Shown here piece by piece: positions 43,102 to 51,924 of a stretch of DNA of 64,000 nt (position 1 is the first letter of the stretch; each line of letters starts with the position of its first letter). This stretch comes from Opitutus sp. GAS368 (lineage in GTDB: Bacteria; Verrucomicrobiota; Verrucomicrobiia; Opitutales; Opitutaceae). The notes under the pieces were generated by a model. That model was not told where the DNA came from. It did no database searches and saw nothing but the letters and a program-made list of their open reading frames with translations. The DNA is taken from positions 466,291 through 530,290 of the forward strand of contig NZ_LT629735.1 of assembly GCF_900104925.1 (NCBI RefSeq), given 5' to 3'. A program made the translations under genes and the position numbers.

Positions 43102-44037
43102 ATGAACGCACAAGTTACCGGACTCCATCACATCACCGCCATCGCGTCTGACCCGCGTCAGAATCTCGATTTCTACACCCGCGCCCTCGGGCTGCGCTTC
43201 GTGAAGAAGTCCGTGAACCAAGACGACCCGGGCACCTACCATCTCTACTACGGAGACTACGCCGCCTCGCCCGGCACCATCCTGACCTTCTTCCCTTGGG
43301 CCGGGCTGCGCCGCGGTCGTCCGGGCACCGGTCAGGCCTACGCCACGGCTTTCTCCGTGCCGGCCGGCTCCCTGCCCTTCTGGCAGGAACGCTTCGAGAA
43401 GCTCGGCGTGAAATATCAAGCCGTCGAAAAGCGTTTCGCCGACGAAGTGCTGCCGCTCACTGATCCCGACGGCCTGCGCCTTGAACTGGTCGCCACCAGC
43501 GAAGCGGACGCGCGCCCCGCGACTCCCGCGAAGGATGTCCCCGCCGAGTTCGCCATCCGCGGTTTCCACGGCTCGACGCTGGCACTCGCTGACGCCGCCG
43601 CCACCGAACAAGTGCTCACCGGCAGCATGGGCTACAAGCTCGCCGGCCAATCGGGACATCGCGCCCGCTACTCCGCCGGCCGCGGCGGCCCCGGCACCTA
43701 TGTGGACCTGCTAACGGATCCCGCCCTGCCCCGCGGTCTGAACGGCGCCGGCACGATTCACCACGTCGCGTTCCGTGTGCCGGATTCCGCCACCGAGGTC
43801 GCAGCGCGCGACATCCTGCTCAAGGACGGGCTGCATGTCAGCCCGGTCATCGATCGCGCCTACTTCAAGTCCATCTACTATCGTGAGCCGGCCGGCGTGC
43901 TCTTCGAGATCGCCACCGACGGCCCGGGCTTCGCCATCGACGAACCGCTCGACCAGCTCGGCACGACCCTTGGCCTGCCCCCGCACCTTGAACCGCATCG
44001 CGCCGAGATCGAGGCCGCGCTGCCCAAACTCAACTAA
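43102..44037 (+). CDS. mhqO: Ring-cleaving dioxygenase, VOC family (MhqO-like)
   Basis: 311 residues with two glyoxalase/VOC halves. First half: GLHHITAIASDPRQNLDFY and PDGLRLELV. Second half: HGSTLALADAAATEQVL, TIHHVAFRVPD and EPAGVLFEIATDGPGF. Metal His and Glu residues sit in these motifs. MhqO-type enzymes degrade hydroquinones or catechols; the order MarR-dioxygenase-hydrolase supports the assignment. Confidence 0.85.
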   Translation: MNAQVTGLHHITAIASDPRQNLDFYTRALGLRFVKKSVNQDDPGTYHLYYGDYAASPGTILTFFPWAGLRRGRPGTGQAYATAFSVPAGSLPFWQERFEKLGVKYQAVEKRFADEVLPLTDPDGLRLELVATSEADARPATPAKDVPAEFAIRGFHGSTLALADAAATEQVLTGSMGYKLAGQSGHRARYSAGRGGPGTYVDLLTDPALPRGLNGAGTIHHVAFRVPDSATEVAARDILLKDGLHVSPVIDRAYFKSIYYREPAGVLFEIATDGPGFAIDEPLDQLGTTLGLPPHLEPHRAEIEAALPKLN

Positions 44038-44038
44038 C

Positions 44039-44653
44039 ATGTCCTCCCTCTCCTATCTTCACCGTTTCGAAGCCGGCACGGATCCGTCCGCACCGCCGCT
44101 GCTCCTGCTCCACGGCACGGGCGGCGACGAAAACGACCTCATCCCGCTCGGACAGAAAATCTCCCCGGGCTCGGCCCTGTTGAGCCCGCGCGGCGACGTG
44201 AGCGAACACGGCGCCCGGCGCTTTTTCGCGCGGCTGGCTGAGGGCGTCTTCGACCCCGCCGAAATCACGCGGCGCACCCATGCGCTCGCCGACTTCATCG
44301 CCGCGGCGGCGAAACACTACCGCCTGGACCTGACCACGCTCACCGCCGTCGGCTTCTCCAACGGCGCGAACATCGCCGCCACGCTCCTGCTGTTGCGCCC
44401 GGAAACGCTCGGCGCCGCCGTGCTCCTGCGGCCGATGGTCGTGCTCGAACCAAAGCTGCTGCCCGGCCTGGGCGGCAAGCGCGTGTTCATCTCGTCCGGC
44501 ACCGTCGATCCCATCGTGCCCGCCGACCATCCGGGCCGCCTGGCCCAGCTGCTCCGCCGCGCCGGCGCCGACGTCACCTTGCAGACCCCCGCCGCCAGCC
44601 ATGGGTTGGTGCCGGCGGATTTCTCCGGGGCGCGCGATTTCCTTATTCGTTGA
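44039..44653 (+). CDS. mhqD: Alpha/beta hydrolase, MhqD-like carboxylesterase
   Basis: 204 residues. PLLLLHGTGGDENDLIPL (oxyanion region), nucleophile in VGFSNGANIAATLL, Asp in SSGTVDPIVP and His in ASHGLVPAD complete the triad. It starts 1 bp after the dioxygenase stop. Phospholipase/carboxylesterase family, thought to act on quinone-derived products. Confidence 0.87.
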   Translation: MSSLSYLHRFEAGTDPSAPPLLLLHGTGGDENDLIPLGQKISPGSALLSPRGDVSEHGARRFFARLAEGVFDPAEITRRTHALADFIAAAAKHYRLDLTTLTAVGFSNGANIAATLLLLRPETLGAAVLLRPMVVLEPKLLPGLGGKRVFISSGTVDPIVPADHPGRLAQLLRRAGADVTLQTPAASHGLVPADFSGARDFLIR

Positions 44654-44654
44654 A

Positions 44655-44727
44655 GGTGGAACGCGGCCTCCGGACGCGTTTTTCCCATGCGCATATCCTG
44701 AAACGCGTCCGGAGGCCGCGTTCCACC
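44655..44727. repeat. RAYT-linked REP pair (BIME)
   Basis: GGTGGAACGCGGCCTCCGGA and on (26 bp, 44655-44680) with an exact inverted copy at 44702-44727. Same family as the RAYT ends at 10878 and 11359, with CCC replaced by CGC. The loop includes ATATCCTGAA. Confidence 0.88.
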
Positions 44728-44834
44728 CGATACAGTTAGCCCGCTAGTCCAAAGGCATCAATCGCCGCGGTGGCCGGCCGCGGCCGAACTTTTTTCCTCG
44801 AAGCCGCCGCCGCCGGCCGGCAACTTGCGGAGGA

Positions 44835-46859
44835 ATGACTTTCCCCTCCACCCCGGGTCGGTTCACCCGCCGGGACATCCGGATTGCCGACTTGGGCCAG
44901 CCCGACAGCCTGTTGCACACCTACGCGTGGATGCAACTCGCCCGCATGGCCGACAACCGCATCCTCGACCTCTTCCGGCAGGGCCTGATCAAGGGCACCG
45001 TCACGGGCGGCCAGGGCAACGAGGCGCTGATCGTCCCGCTCGCGCTGCTGGCCGACAAGGCCGTCGACGTGGTGTCCTTCTCGCATCGCGGCCTGGGCGG
45101 CCACCTCGTCTGGAGCGGCCACCTCGGCGACCACCTCTGCCAGTATTTCGCCAACAGCGGCAGCCCGACCAAGGCCCGCGAGGGCAACATCCACCACGGT
45201 GACCCCGCCGCCCGCAGCCTGCCGATGATCTCGCATCTCGGCATCATGCTCTCGAACGTCATCGGCGGCACCGACTCGCAGCGCCGCCTCGGCCGGCCGG
45301 CGGTCGGTTTCGCGTTCTTCGGCGACGGCTCGTCCAGCACCGGTGACATCCACGAGTCGCTGAACCTCGCGGCCGTGCTCTCCGTGCCGGTGGTCTTCGT
45401 CATCGAGAACAACCAATACGCCTACTCGACCCCCACCAGCGAACAGTTCGTCTCGGCCAACCTCTTCGAGCGCGCCAGAGGCTACGGAATGGAAGGCTTT
45501 GCGATGGATTGCAGCGACCCGGCGCACGTGCTGCAGACGCTTGGCGCCGCCATCGAGCGCGCCCGCTCGACCGGCCGCCCGCTCCTCATCGAAGCGCACA
45601 CGTTCCGGCTCCGCGGCCACGCCGCCTACGACACCTGCGACTACATGAAGCCCGGCGAGGCCGAGGCGATCCTGGCGCAGGACCCGCTGCCGAAATTCCG
45701 CGCGAAACTCGCCGCCGCCGGCCACGGGACCCAACTCGATGCGATCGATGCCGAGGTCGCCGCCTTCACCGAGGCCACCATCAAAGCCTCGCTGGTCCTC
45801 CCCCCGGCCAGCCCGGACGGCATGCTGGAAGAGGTCTTCGCCCCGCCCGCCGCACCGATCGCATGGCAGGCGACGCCTGCGTTGCCACAAAACGTCACGC
45901 TGGCGCAGGCCCTTACCCTCGGCCTGCGCAAAATCCTTACCGAGTGTCCCGAATCACTCGTGTTGGGTCAGGACATCGGCGCCTACGGCGGCGCGTTCAA
46001 GGTCACCGAGGGCCTCGTCGAGGACTTCGGCCGGCCGCGGGTCCTCAGCACGCCGCTCTGTGAATCCGCCAGCACCGGCTACGCGCTGGGCCTCGCCACC
46101 AACGCGCACCGCCCGATCGAAGAGTTCCAGTTCGCCGACTTCTCCACCGACGCCACGACGCAGATCGTGCTCAACGCCGCGACCTACCACTTCCGCGCCG
46201 GGCAGAAATGTCCCGTGGTCTTCCGCTTTCCCTGCGGCGGCGGCCTCACCTTCGGCTCGTTCCACTCGCAGGAGCTCGAGTCGGCCTTTCTCTCCTTCCC
46301 CGGCCTCAAGGCCCTCTACCCGTCCAACCCGCAGGACGCCTTCAACGCCCTGCTCGCCGCCTACGAGGACGACAACCCGGTCATTCTTTTTGAGCACAAG
46401 GGGCTCTACCGCCGCGGCAAGCATCCCGTGAAGTGGGACCCGGATTATCGCTCGATCTGGGTGCCGGCCAAGCTCCGCTCCGGCGACCACGCCACCATCG
46501 TCACCTACGGCGAGATGGTCCTGCTGGCGGGCGAGGCCTGCGACTACCTCGCCGGCGAATACGAGAAGACCTTCGACCTCTTCGATCTCCGCGCCCTCGC
46601 CCCGTTGAAGCTCGACGCCATCAAGGCCTCGCTGGCCCGCACCGGCCGGCTCGTGGTCATCCACGAGGGCCGCCGCACCCATGGTTTCGGCGCCGAGCTG
46701 GTCGCCCGCCTGACCGAGGAACATTTCGGGTCGCTCAAGGCCGCGCCGCTACGCATCGCCGCGCTCGACCTGCCCGTGCCCTTCGCGCCCGAGCTCGAGG
46801 CCGTTTACCGCCCCAGCAAGGACAAGATCGTCGACGCCATCGCGGCCTGGCTCGGCTAG
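44835..46859 (+). CDS. Fused E1 alpha-beta 2-oxoacid dehydrogenase (branched-chain/pyruvate type)
   Basis: 674 residues. Residues 1-330 are E1 alpha: GQGNEALIVPLALL, FSHRGLGGHLVW, the TPP motif FGDGSSSTGDIHES ending in ENNQYAYST, and FRLRGHAAYD. Residues 345-674 are E1 beta: VTLAQALTLGLRKIL, LGQDIGAYGGAFKVTEGL, STPLCESASTGYALG, and RLVVIHEGRRTHGFGAE. The fusion is typical of 2-oxoisovalerate-type E1 in several phyla. No E2 or E3 gene is adjacent; E3 (lpd) is 5 kb away. Good ribosome site GGAGGA before the ATG. Confidence 0.88.
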   Translation: MTFPSTPGRFTRRDIRIADLGQPDSLLHTYAWMQLARMADNRILDLFRQGLIKGTVTGGQGNEALIVPLALLADKAVDVVSFSHRGLGGHLVWSGHLGDHLCQYFANSGSPTKAREGNIHHGDPAARSLPMISHLGIMLSNVIGGTDSQRRLGRPAVGFAFFGDGSSSTGDIHESLNLAAVLSVPVVFVIENNQYAYSTPTSEQFVSANLFERARGYGMEGFAMDCSDPAHVLQTLGAAIERARSTGRPLLIEAHTFRLRGHAAYDTCDYMKPGEAEAILAQDPLPKFRAKLAAAGHGTQLDAIDAEVAAFTEATIKASLVLPPASPDGMLEEVFAPPAAPIAWQATPALPQNVTLAQALTLGLRKILTECPESLVLGQDIGAYGGAFKVTEGLVEDFGRPRVLSTPLCESASTGYALGLATNAHRPIEEFQFADFSTDATTQIVLNAATYHFRAGQKCPVVFRFPCGGGLTFGSFHSQELESAFLSFPGLKALYPSNPQDAFNALLAAYEDDNPVILFEHKGLYRRGKHPVKWDPDYRSIWVPAKLRSGDHATIVTYGEMVLLAGEACDYLAGEYEKTFDLFDLRALAPLKLDAIKASLARTGRLVVIHEGRRTHGFGAELVARLTEEHFGSLKAAPLRIAALDLPVPFAPELEAVYRPSKDKIVDAIAAWLG

Positions 46860-46907
46860 CTTCACTCTTGTCATTCGGCGTCCGGCGGGGAATCTCGACT
46901 GCGCGCC

Positions 46908-47417
46908 ATGCCCCGTCGTCTGACCAAAATCCCCCAAGCCCGCTGGGCCGCCCTCCGGCTGTTCGCCATGGACGTGGACGGCGTGCTGACGGACGGCACC
47001 GTGGCCATCGCCAGCGACGGCACGGAAACCAAGCATTTCTCGATCCTCGACGGCATGGGCATCGTGCGGCTGCACAAGGCCGGCGTGGCCGTCGCCTGGA
47101 TCTCCGGCCGCGCCTCGGGCGCCACCACCGTCCGCGCCGCCGAGCTGCGCGTGCCGCACGTCATCCAAGGCCGCACGGACAAGCTCATGGCCCTGCAGGA
47201 ACTGGCCAGCCAGCTCCGGCTCTCGCCCGCTCAGGTCTGCTACATGGGGGACGACGACATCGACGCCCCGGCCATTGCCTGGGCCGGCCTCGGCGTCGCG
47301 CCCGCCGGCTCCATGCCGGCCGCGCTCAAGGCGGCCGATTACGTCCCCGCCCGGCCGGCCGGCCGCGGGGCCGTGCGCGAAGTGTGTGAACATATCCTCG
47401 CTCACCGCGGTCAGTAG
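46908..47417 (+). CDS. kdsC: 3-deoxy-manno-octulosonate-8-phosphate phosphatase
   Basis: 169 residues, HAD C0 type without a cap. LFAMDVDGVLTDGT (motif I), AWISGRASGATTVRAAEL (motif II), and VCYMGDDDIDAPA (motif IV). KdsC removes phosphate from KDO-8-P before KDO is added to lipid A. Its position before lptC-lptA-lptB mirrors the E. coli order. Confidence 0.9.
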   Translation: MPRRLTKIPQARWAALRLFAMDVDGVLTDGTVAIASDGTETKHFSILDGMGIVRLHKAGVAVAWISGRASGATTVRAAELRVPHVIQGRTDKLMALQELASQLRLSPAQVCYMGDDDIDAPAIAWAGLGVAPAGSMPAALKAADYVPARPAGRGAVREVCEHILAHRGQ

Positions 47418-47424
47418 GCCCCCC

Positions 47425-47865
47425 GTGTCGACCCTCGCCAAACTGTTTCTCGCCTGCCTGCTGCCCGCCGCGGCGGCGCTCGCTGCGGACACCCAGATTT
47501 CAACCGACAAGCCGGTCATCAACTTCCGCCTGCCCGCCTTCACGGCCGAAGGCTATCGCGCGTGGCTGGTGCGCGGCTCGGAGGCGCGTTATGCCAGCGA
47601 AAACCAGATCGACATCAAGGAACTCACCCTGTCCGTCTTCTCCGGCCGGGCCGACGAGAAGGTCGAGACGCTGATCCTCAGCCCCGTCGCCGTGGTGCAT
47701 CCCACCGAGGCCGTCGCCACCGGTCCGAGCAGCATCCGCGTCATCAACGACCAGTTCGAGGCCAGCGGCACCAACTGGCGCTATGCCCAGAAGGAGAAAA
47801 AAGTTTCCATCGCCAAAAACGTCCGCGTAACCTTCCACGCCGAATTCAAGGATATCCTGAAATGA
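47425..47865 (+). CDS. lptC: LptC-like LPS transport protein
   Basis: 146 residues from a GTG, with a signal/anchor helix (LAKLFLACLLPAAAALAA). The rest is beta-rich (YRAWLVRGSEARYASENQIDIKELTLSVF, split here, and IRVINDQFEASGTNWRYAQ). The assignment rests on the fold pattern and on lying between kdsC and lptA; direct similarity to E. coli LptC is low. Confidence 0.65.
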   Translation: MSTLAKLFLACLLPAAAALAADTQISTDKPVINFRLPAFTAEGYRAWLVRGSEARYASENQIDIKELTLSVFSGRADEKVETLILSPVAVVHPTEAVATGPSSIRVINDQFEASGTNWRYAQKEKKVSIAKNVRVTFHAEFKDILK

Positions 47866-48410
47866 AACTGCTCCGCCTCTCCCTCGCCTGCGCCGCCGCC
47901 GGCCTCCTGCCCGGGCCGGCCCGGGCCCAGAGCGCGGACCTGCAAACCACCGTCATCGAAAGCACCGGCCCCGGCGAGATGGTCAGCACCGACACCGAGA
48001 CGAAGATCACCTTTCGCGACAACGTGCGGGTCACCGGCACGAACATGAAGCTGACCTGCGACTACCTGGAGGTCGTGGTCATCCGCACCGGCGACAAGTC
48101 CGCCACCCTCGGCAAGCTCGACAAGTTTCGCTCCATGCTCGCCACCGGCAACGTCCACATGATCCAGGGCGACCGCGAGGCGGCCTGCGGCCGCGCCGAG
48201 GTGCTGCCCGAGCAGGAAAAGGTCGTCCTCTCGGAAACCCCGGTGGTCGTCGATCGCGACCAGAACACCCGCATCGCCGGCGAGAAGATCACCATGCTCC
48301 GCGGCCAGCGCAAGGTGGAGGTCGAGAAGCCCGTTCTCACCGCCCCGCCCCTCAAGGATCTCGGCGTCGACAAGACGCCCGCCCCGGTCGAGGCGCCGAA
48401 AAAACCCTGA
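47862..48410 (+). CDS. lptA: LptA/OstA-like periplasmic LPS transport protein
   Basis: 182 residues with a signal peptide (LLRLSLACAAAGLLPGPARA). The OstA-type repeat is visible: ITFRDNVRVTGTNMKLTCDYLEV, then ATGNVHMIQGDREAACGRAEVL. The start ATG overlaps the lptC stop. It would bridge lipid A from LptC to the outer membrane. Confidence 0.78.
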   Translation: MKLLRLSLACAAAGLLPGPARAQSADLQTTVIESTGPGEMVSTDTETKITFRDNVRVTGTNMKLTCDYLEVVVIRTGDKSATLGKLDKFRSMLATGNVHMIQGDREAACGRAEVLPEQEKVVLSETPVVVDRDQNTRIAGEKITMLRGQRKVEVEKPVLTAPPLKDLGVDKTPAPVEAPKKP

Positions 48411-48412
48411 GC

Positions 48413-49147
48413 ATGGAGAGCCAACCCGCCGCCATCCGCACCGAGGGCCTGGTCAAGGTCTACGGCCAACGCTCCGTCGTGAACGGAGTCAACGTCCACG
48501 TGCAGGCCGGCGAGATCGTCGGCCTCCTCGGCCCCAATGGCGCCGGCAAGACCACGACCTTCTACATGATCGTCGGCCTCGTGCCCGCCACGTCCGGCCG
48601 CGTCTTCATCAACGGCCAGGACGCCACCGACTTGCGCATGCACCGCCGCGCGCGGCTCGGCGTCGGCTACCTGCCCCAGGAGGCGTCCGTGTTCCGCAAG
48701 CTCACGGTCGAGGAGAACGTCCTCGCCATCGTCGAGACCCTGCCGCTGAAGTCGGCGGAGCGCCCCGCCCTCGTCAAGCACCACCTGGACGAACTCAGCC
48801 TCGGCCACCTGGCCAAGCAGAAGGCCTACACGCTCTCCGGCGGCGAGCGCCGCCGTCTCGAGATCGCGCGCGCGCTCGTCACCCGCCCCAAGTTCCTGCT
48901 GATGGACGAACCCTTCGCCGGCGTCGACCCCATCTCCGTCGCCGAGGTGCAAAAGATCATCCTCCAGCTGAAGACGCGTGGCATCGGCGTGCTGATCACC
49001 GACCACAACGTCCGCGAAACCCTGCGCATCGTCGACCGCGGCTACATCATCCACAAGGGCAAGGTCATGACCGAGGGCTCCGGCGACTTCCTGATCAACA
49101 ACGCCCAGGCCCGCGAACTCTACCTCGGCCAGGATTTTAATATGTGA
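48413..49147 (+). CDS. lptB: LPS export ABC transporter ATPase
   Basis: 244 residues. Walker A LLGPNGAGKTTTFY, Q-loop LPQEASVFRKLTVEENV, signature LSGGERRRLEIARAL, Walker B FLLMDEPFAGVDP, and H-loop ITDHNVRETLRIVDRGYII. These are typical of LptB. It works with the LptFG permease; an LptG/F-like permease is at 27.8 kb. Confidence 0.95.
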   Translation: MESQPAAIRTEGLVKVYGQRSVVNGVNVHVQAGEIVGLLGPNGAGKTTTFYMIVGLVPATSGRVFINGQDATDLRMHRRARLGVGYLPQEASVFRKLTVEENVLAIVETLPLKSAERPALVKHHLDELSLGHLAKQKAYTLSGGERRRLEIARALVTRPKFLLMDEPFAGVDPISVAEVQKIILQLKTRGIGVLITDHNVRETLRIVDRGYIIHKGKVMTEGSGDFLINNAQARELYLGQDFNM

Positions 49148-49156
49148 GGAAAGCCG

Positions 49157-49233
49157 TAGGCACTAAGCGGTAAGCTTTAAGCTTCCGCCAGCGGGGTCTC
49201 CGCTTATAGCTTACCGCTTAGAGCTTATCGCTT
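49157..49233. repeat. Word-type palindrome upstream of hprK
   Basis: CTAAGCGGTAAGCTTTAAGC (49163-49182) has an inverted partner (49202-49221) with 19 of 20 positions paired. Further TAAGC/GCTTA words lie outside the stem. It lies between the lptB stop and the hprK start. Confidence 0.8.
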
Positions 49234-49242
49234 TCTCCCGCC

Positions 49243-50280
49243 ATGCCCACCAAAGCCATCCACGGCATCACCGTCGCACACTTCTACGAGACCTACCGGG
49301 ACAAGCTCGAACTGGAGCTCGTGACCGGCGAGGCCGGCCTGCACCGCCTCATCAAGGAGGGCTCGATCAACCGCCCGTCGCTCGCACTGACCGGTTTCTT
49401 CAAGTATTTCGCGAACAAGCGCATCCAGGTCTTCGGCGCCGCCGAAATGACCTACCTCAAGACCCTGACCCAGCGCCAGCAGATCGAGATCTTCGGCGAG
49501 ATGGTGAAGCGCGGCATCCCGGCCATCGTGCTCACGCGCAACTACGTCGCCACCCACCCGCTGCTCGCCGTCTCGCAGGAGATGAACCTGCCCATCTTCC
49601 GCACGCCGATGATCACGATGAATTTCGTGAACGCCGCCACGCTGTGCATTGACAACGAGTTCGCCCCCTCCAGCACCGAGCACGCCACCACCCTCGACAT
49701 CAAGGGCATCGGCGTGATGATCCGCGGCGACAGCGGCATCGGCAAATCCGAGTGCGCCCTCGCCCTCATCGAGCGCGGTCACTCGCTGGTGGCCGACGAC
49801 CTCACCGTCATCAAGCTGCTCGACGAGCGCGAACTCTCCGCCAGCTCCCGTCCCCTCAACCGCGGCTACATGGAGTGCCGCGGCATCGGCATCATCAACA
49901 TCGCCGACATGTTCGGCGTGAAGAGCATCCGGCTCGAGAAGCGCGTCGATCTCGTCGTCTCGCTGCGCAACTGGTCGCCGGAAGTCGTCGAGGAGCGCAC
50001 CGGGCTCGAGGAAAACTATTACGACATCCTCGGCGTCAAGGTGCCGCACATCGAATTCTACGTCCGACCCGGCCGCGACATCGCGCGCCTCGTCGAGGTC
50101 GCCGCGCTGGTGCAGGCGCTCAAGAACATGGGCCACGATCCGGCCAAGACCTTCAACGACCGCCTGATCGCCCACATGGCCGAGCAGAAGGCGCCCAAGG
50201 CCATCAGCCACAAGGTCGCTTCGCATCCGCCCTTCCACGTGACGGCCAAGGACGACGAGGTGGACGAGGATACCGCCTGA
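49243..50280 (+). CDS. hprK: HPr kinase/phosphorylase
   Basis: 345 residues. N-terminal domain: FYETYRDKLELELVTGEAG and INRPSLALTGFF. P-loop GDSGIGKSECAL, then LVADD (catalytic Asp) and the signature YMECRGIGIINIADMFG. It phosphorylates and dephosphorylates HPr at a serine. The neighbour lptB is common next to PTS-regulatory genes in other Gram-negatives. Confidence 0.94.
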   Translation: MPTKAIHGITVAHFYETYRDKLELELVTGEAGLHRLIKEGSINRPSLALTGFFKYFANKRIQVFGAAEMTYLKTLTQRQQIEIFGEMVKRGIPAIVLTRNYVATHPLLAVSQEMNLPIFRTPMITMNFVNAATLCIDNEFAPSSTEHATTLDIKGIGVMIRGDSGIGKSECALALIERGHSLVADDLTVIKLLDERELSASSRPLNRGYMECRGIGIINIADMFGVKSIRLEKRVDLVVSLRNWSPEVVEERTGLEENYYDILGVKVPHIEFYVRPGRDIARLVEVAALVQALKNMGHDPAKTFNDRLIAHMAEQKAPKAISHKVASHPPFHVTAKDDEVDEDTA

Positions 50281-50357
50281 TTTTCATGCCCGCCCGTATC
50301 GACGGTTTTCCCGGCGGTCGTCGCGACCGATCGCTAACCATTTAACCTAGCTTGCCT

Positions 50358-51092
50358 GTGCCTCGCTCTGACAACAGATCTGCCGACCAACTCCGCCCCC
50401 TCATCATCGAGGCCAACGTCGCGCCCTACGCCTCCGGCTCCGTGCTGCTGGGCTTCGGCGCCACCCGCGTCATCTGCGCCGCCACCATCGAGGCCAAGGT
50501 GCCCTCGTGGATGAAGCAACAGGGGGTCAAGGGCGGCTGGCTCACCGCCGAATACTCGATGCTCCCTTACAGCACGCTCGACCGGAAGCCGCGCGACATC
50601 ACCAAGGGCAAGATCGACGGCCGCACCGTCGAGATCCAGCGCCTCATCGGCCGCTCGCTCCGCGCCGTGCTCGACCTCGAGAAGCTCGGCGAGCACACGC
50701 TGTGGATCGACTGCGACGTGCTGCAGGCCGACGGCGGCACGCGCACCGCCTCCATCACCGGCGCCTACCTCGCCGCCCGGCTCGCCATCCAGAAGCTGCT
50801 CGACGCGAAAAAAATCACCGAGAACCCGCTTACCGATTCCGTTGCCGCCGTCAGCGTCGGCCTCTTCCAGGGCGAGGCCCTGCTCGACCTGAACTACGTC
50901 GAGGACAAGGACGCCGAGGTGGACGCCAACGTCGTCATGACCGGCCGCGGCCAGTTCGTCGAGGTGCAGAGCAGCGGCGAGGAATCCACCTTCTCCCACG
51001 CCCAGCTCCAGCAACTCCTCGGCCTGTCCCAAAAGGGCCTGGTGGAACTCGCCGCCGCGCAAGCGGCCTTCCTCGCGAAGCACCTGCTCTAG
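50358..51092 (+). CDS. rph: Ribonuclease PH
   Basis: 244 residues from a GTG (a TTG at 50352 is also possible). Typical RPH motifs: GSVLLGFGATRVICAATIE, GWLTAEYSMLPYST, EIQRLIGRSLRAVLDL, WIDCDVLQADGGTRTASITGA and VDANVVMTGRGQFVEVQ. It trims 3' ends of tRNA using phosphate. The conserved AVSVG/DL segment is present. Confidence 0.95.
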   Translation: MPRSDNRSADQLRPLIIEANVAPYASGSVLLGFGATRVICAATIEAKVPSWMKQQGVKGGWLTAEYSMLPYSTLDRKPRDITKGKIDGRTVEIQRLIGRSLRAVLDLEKLGEHTLWIDCDVLQADGGTRTASITGAYLAARLAIQKLLDAKKITENPLTDSVAAVSVGLFQGEALLDLNYVEDKDAEVDANVVMTGRGQFVEVQSSGEESTFSHAQLQQLLGLSQKGLVELAAAQAAFLAKHLL

Positions 51093-51103
51093 GTCCCTTG
51101 CCG

Positions 51104-51832
51104 ATGACCGTTGCAACGGAACTGCCGCCAGTGATCGAGGCGCCGGTGCGGCCGGCAGCGGCAAACCGGGTCGCCCTGGGCCTGGTGTTTTTGGGTTTCC
51201 TGCAACTGGCCGAAGGCGTGTTCAGCCTCGTTCTCAGCTTTAAGGCCGGCGGGCAAATCAACCTGCTCGCTCCTTTCGGCTTTCTGTGGTTTTGGGCTAC
51301 CGCCCTGATTGTCTGGAAGGACAAGCGTATCATCTGGCCCCTGCTGACGTATTTCTCCACCCTTAGCGCCGGCTGCTTGGTTGGGGCGGCCATTGGCCTC
51401 GGGCTTGGTCTGCCGGGGAAGCTTCTCGCGACCCTGCCAAGAGCCGAGCCGTTCTTATTTTGGTTTTATGCCGGCTATGGCGCGGTGGCCGTGATTTTCT
51501 TTCTCTGGCTGGCGTTCGAGGGCGAAGCCATCCACACGCTCTGGCCCGGTTCTTTCCGCCGGCCGCAGAGCCTGTGGCTGCAGCCGAAAGCCTTCGCCGC
51601 CTATCTGCTCGTGCCGACCGCCCTGTTTACCTTGGGCATACTCGCCCTGTTGCAAGGCGGCTGGACGCGGGAGGCCGTGGAACGCGCGCGACGCGACTAC
51701 GGCTCCACCTACGATTACATCACCATCAACTATCACGTGGCCACGATCAACGGCCACACCACCCATCGCGCAGTCGTAGTGGCTTACTCTCGGTCGGAAA
51801 TAAGGGAATTACCGCTGAACTGGGAGGACTGA
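51104..51832 (+). CDS. Polytopic membrane protein of unknown function
   Basis: 242 residues with about five hydrophobic segments (VALGLVFLGFLQLAEGVFSL; GFLWFWATALIVW; YFSTLSAGCLVGAAIGLGL; LFWFYAGYGAVAVIFFLWLA; FAAYLLVPTALFTLGILALL). The tail (ERARRDYGSTYDYITINYH and on) is soluble. No family is recognised. It begins 12 bp after the rph stop. Confidence 0.7.
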   Translation: MTVATELPPVIEAPVRPAAANRVALGLVFLGFLQLAEGVFSLVLSFKAGGQINLLAPFGFLWFWATALIVWKDKRIIWPLLTYFSTLSAGCLVGAAIGLGLGLPGKLLATLPRAEPFLFWFYAGYGAVAVIFFLWLAFEGEAIHTLWPGSFRRPQSLWLQPKAFAAYLLVPTALFTLGILALLQGGWTREAVERARRDYGSTYDYITINYHVATINGHTTHRAVVVAYSRSEIRELPLNWED

Positions 51833-51924
51833 CCATTCAACTTCCCGAAGAGCCGGTTCGACGCGAAAGCATTGCCGCCCGGCCCCCCGCTCCATTTAAG
51901 TCTGCCCCCGAACATCCCTCCCCT

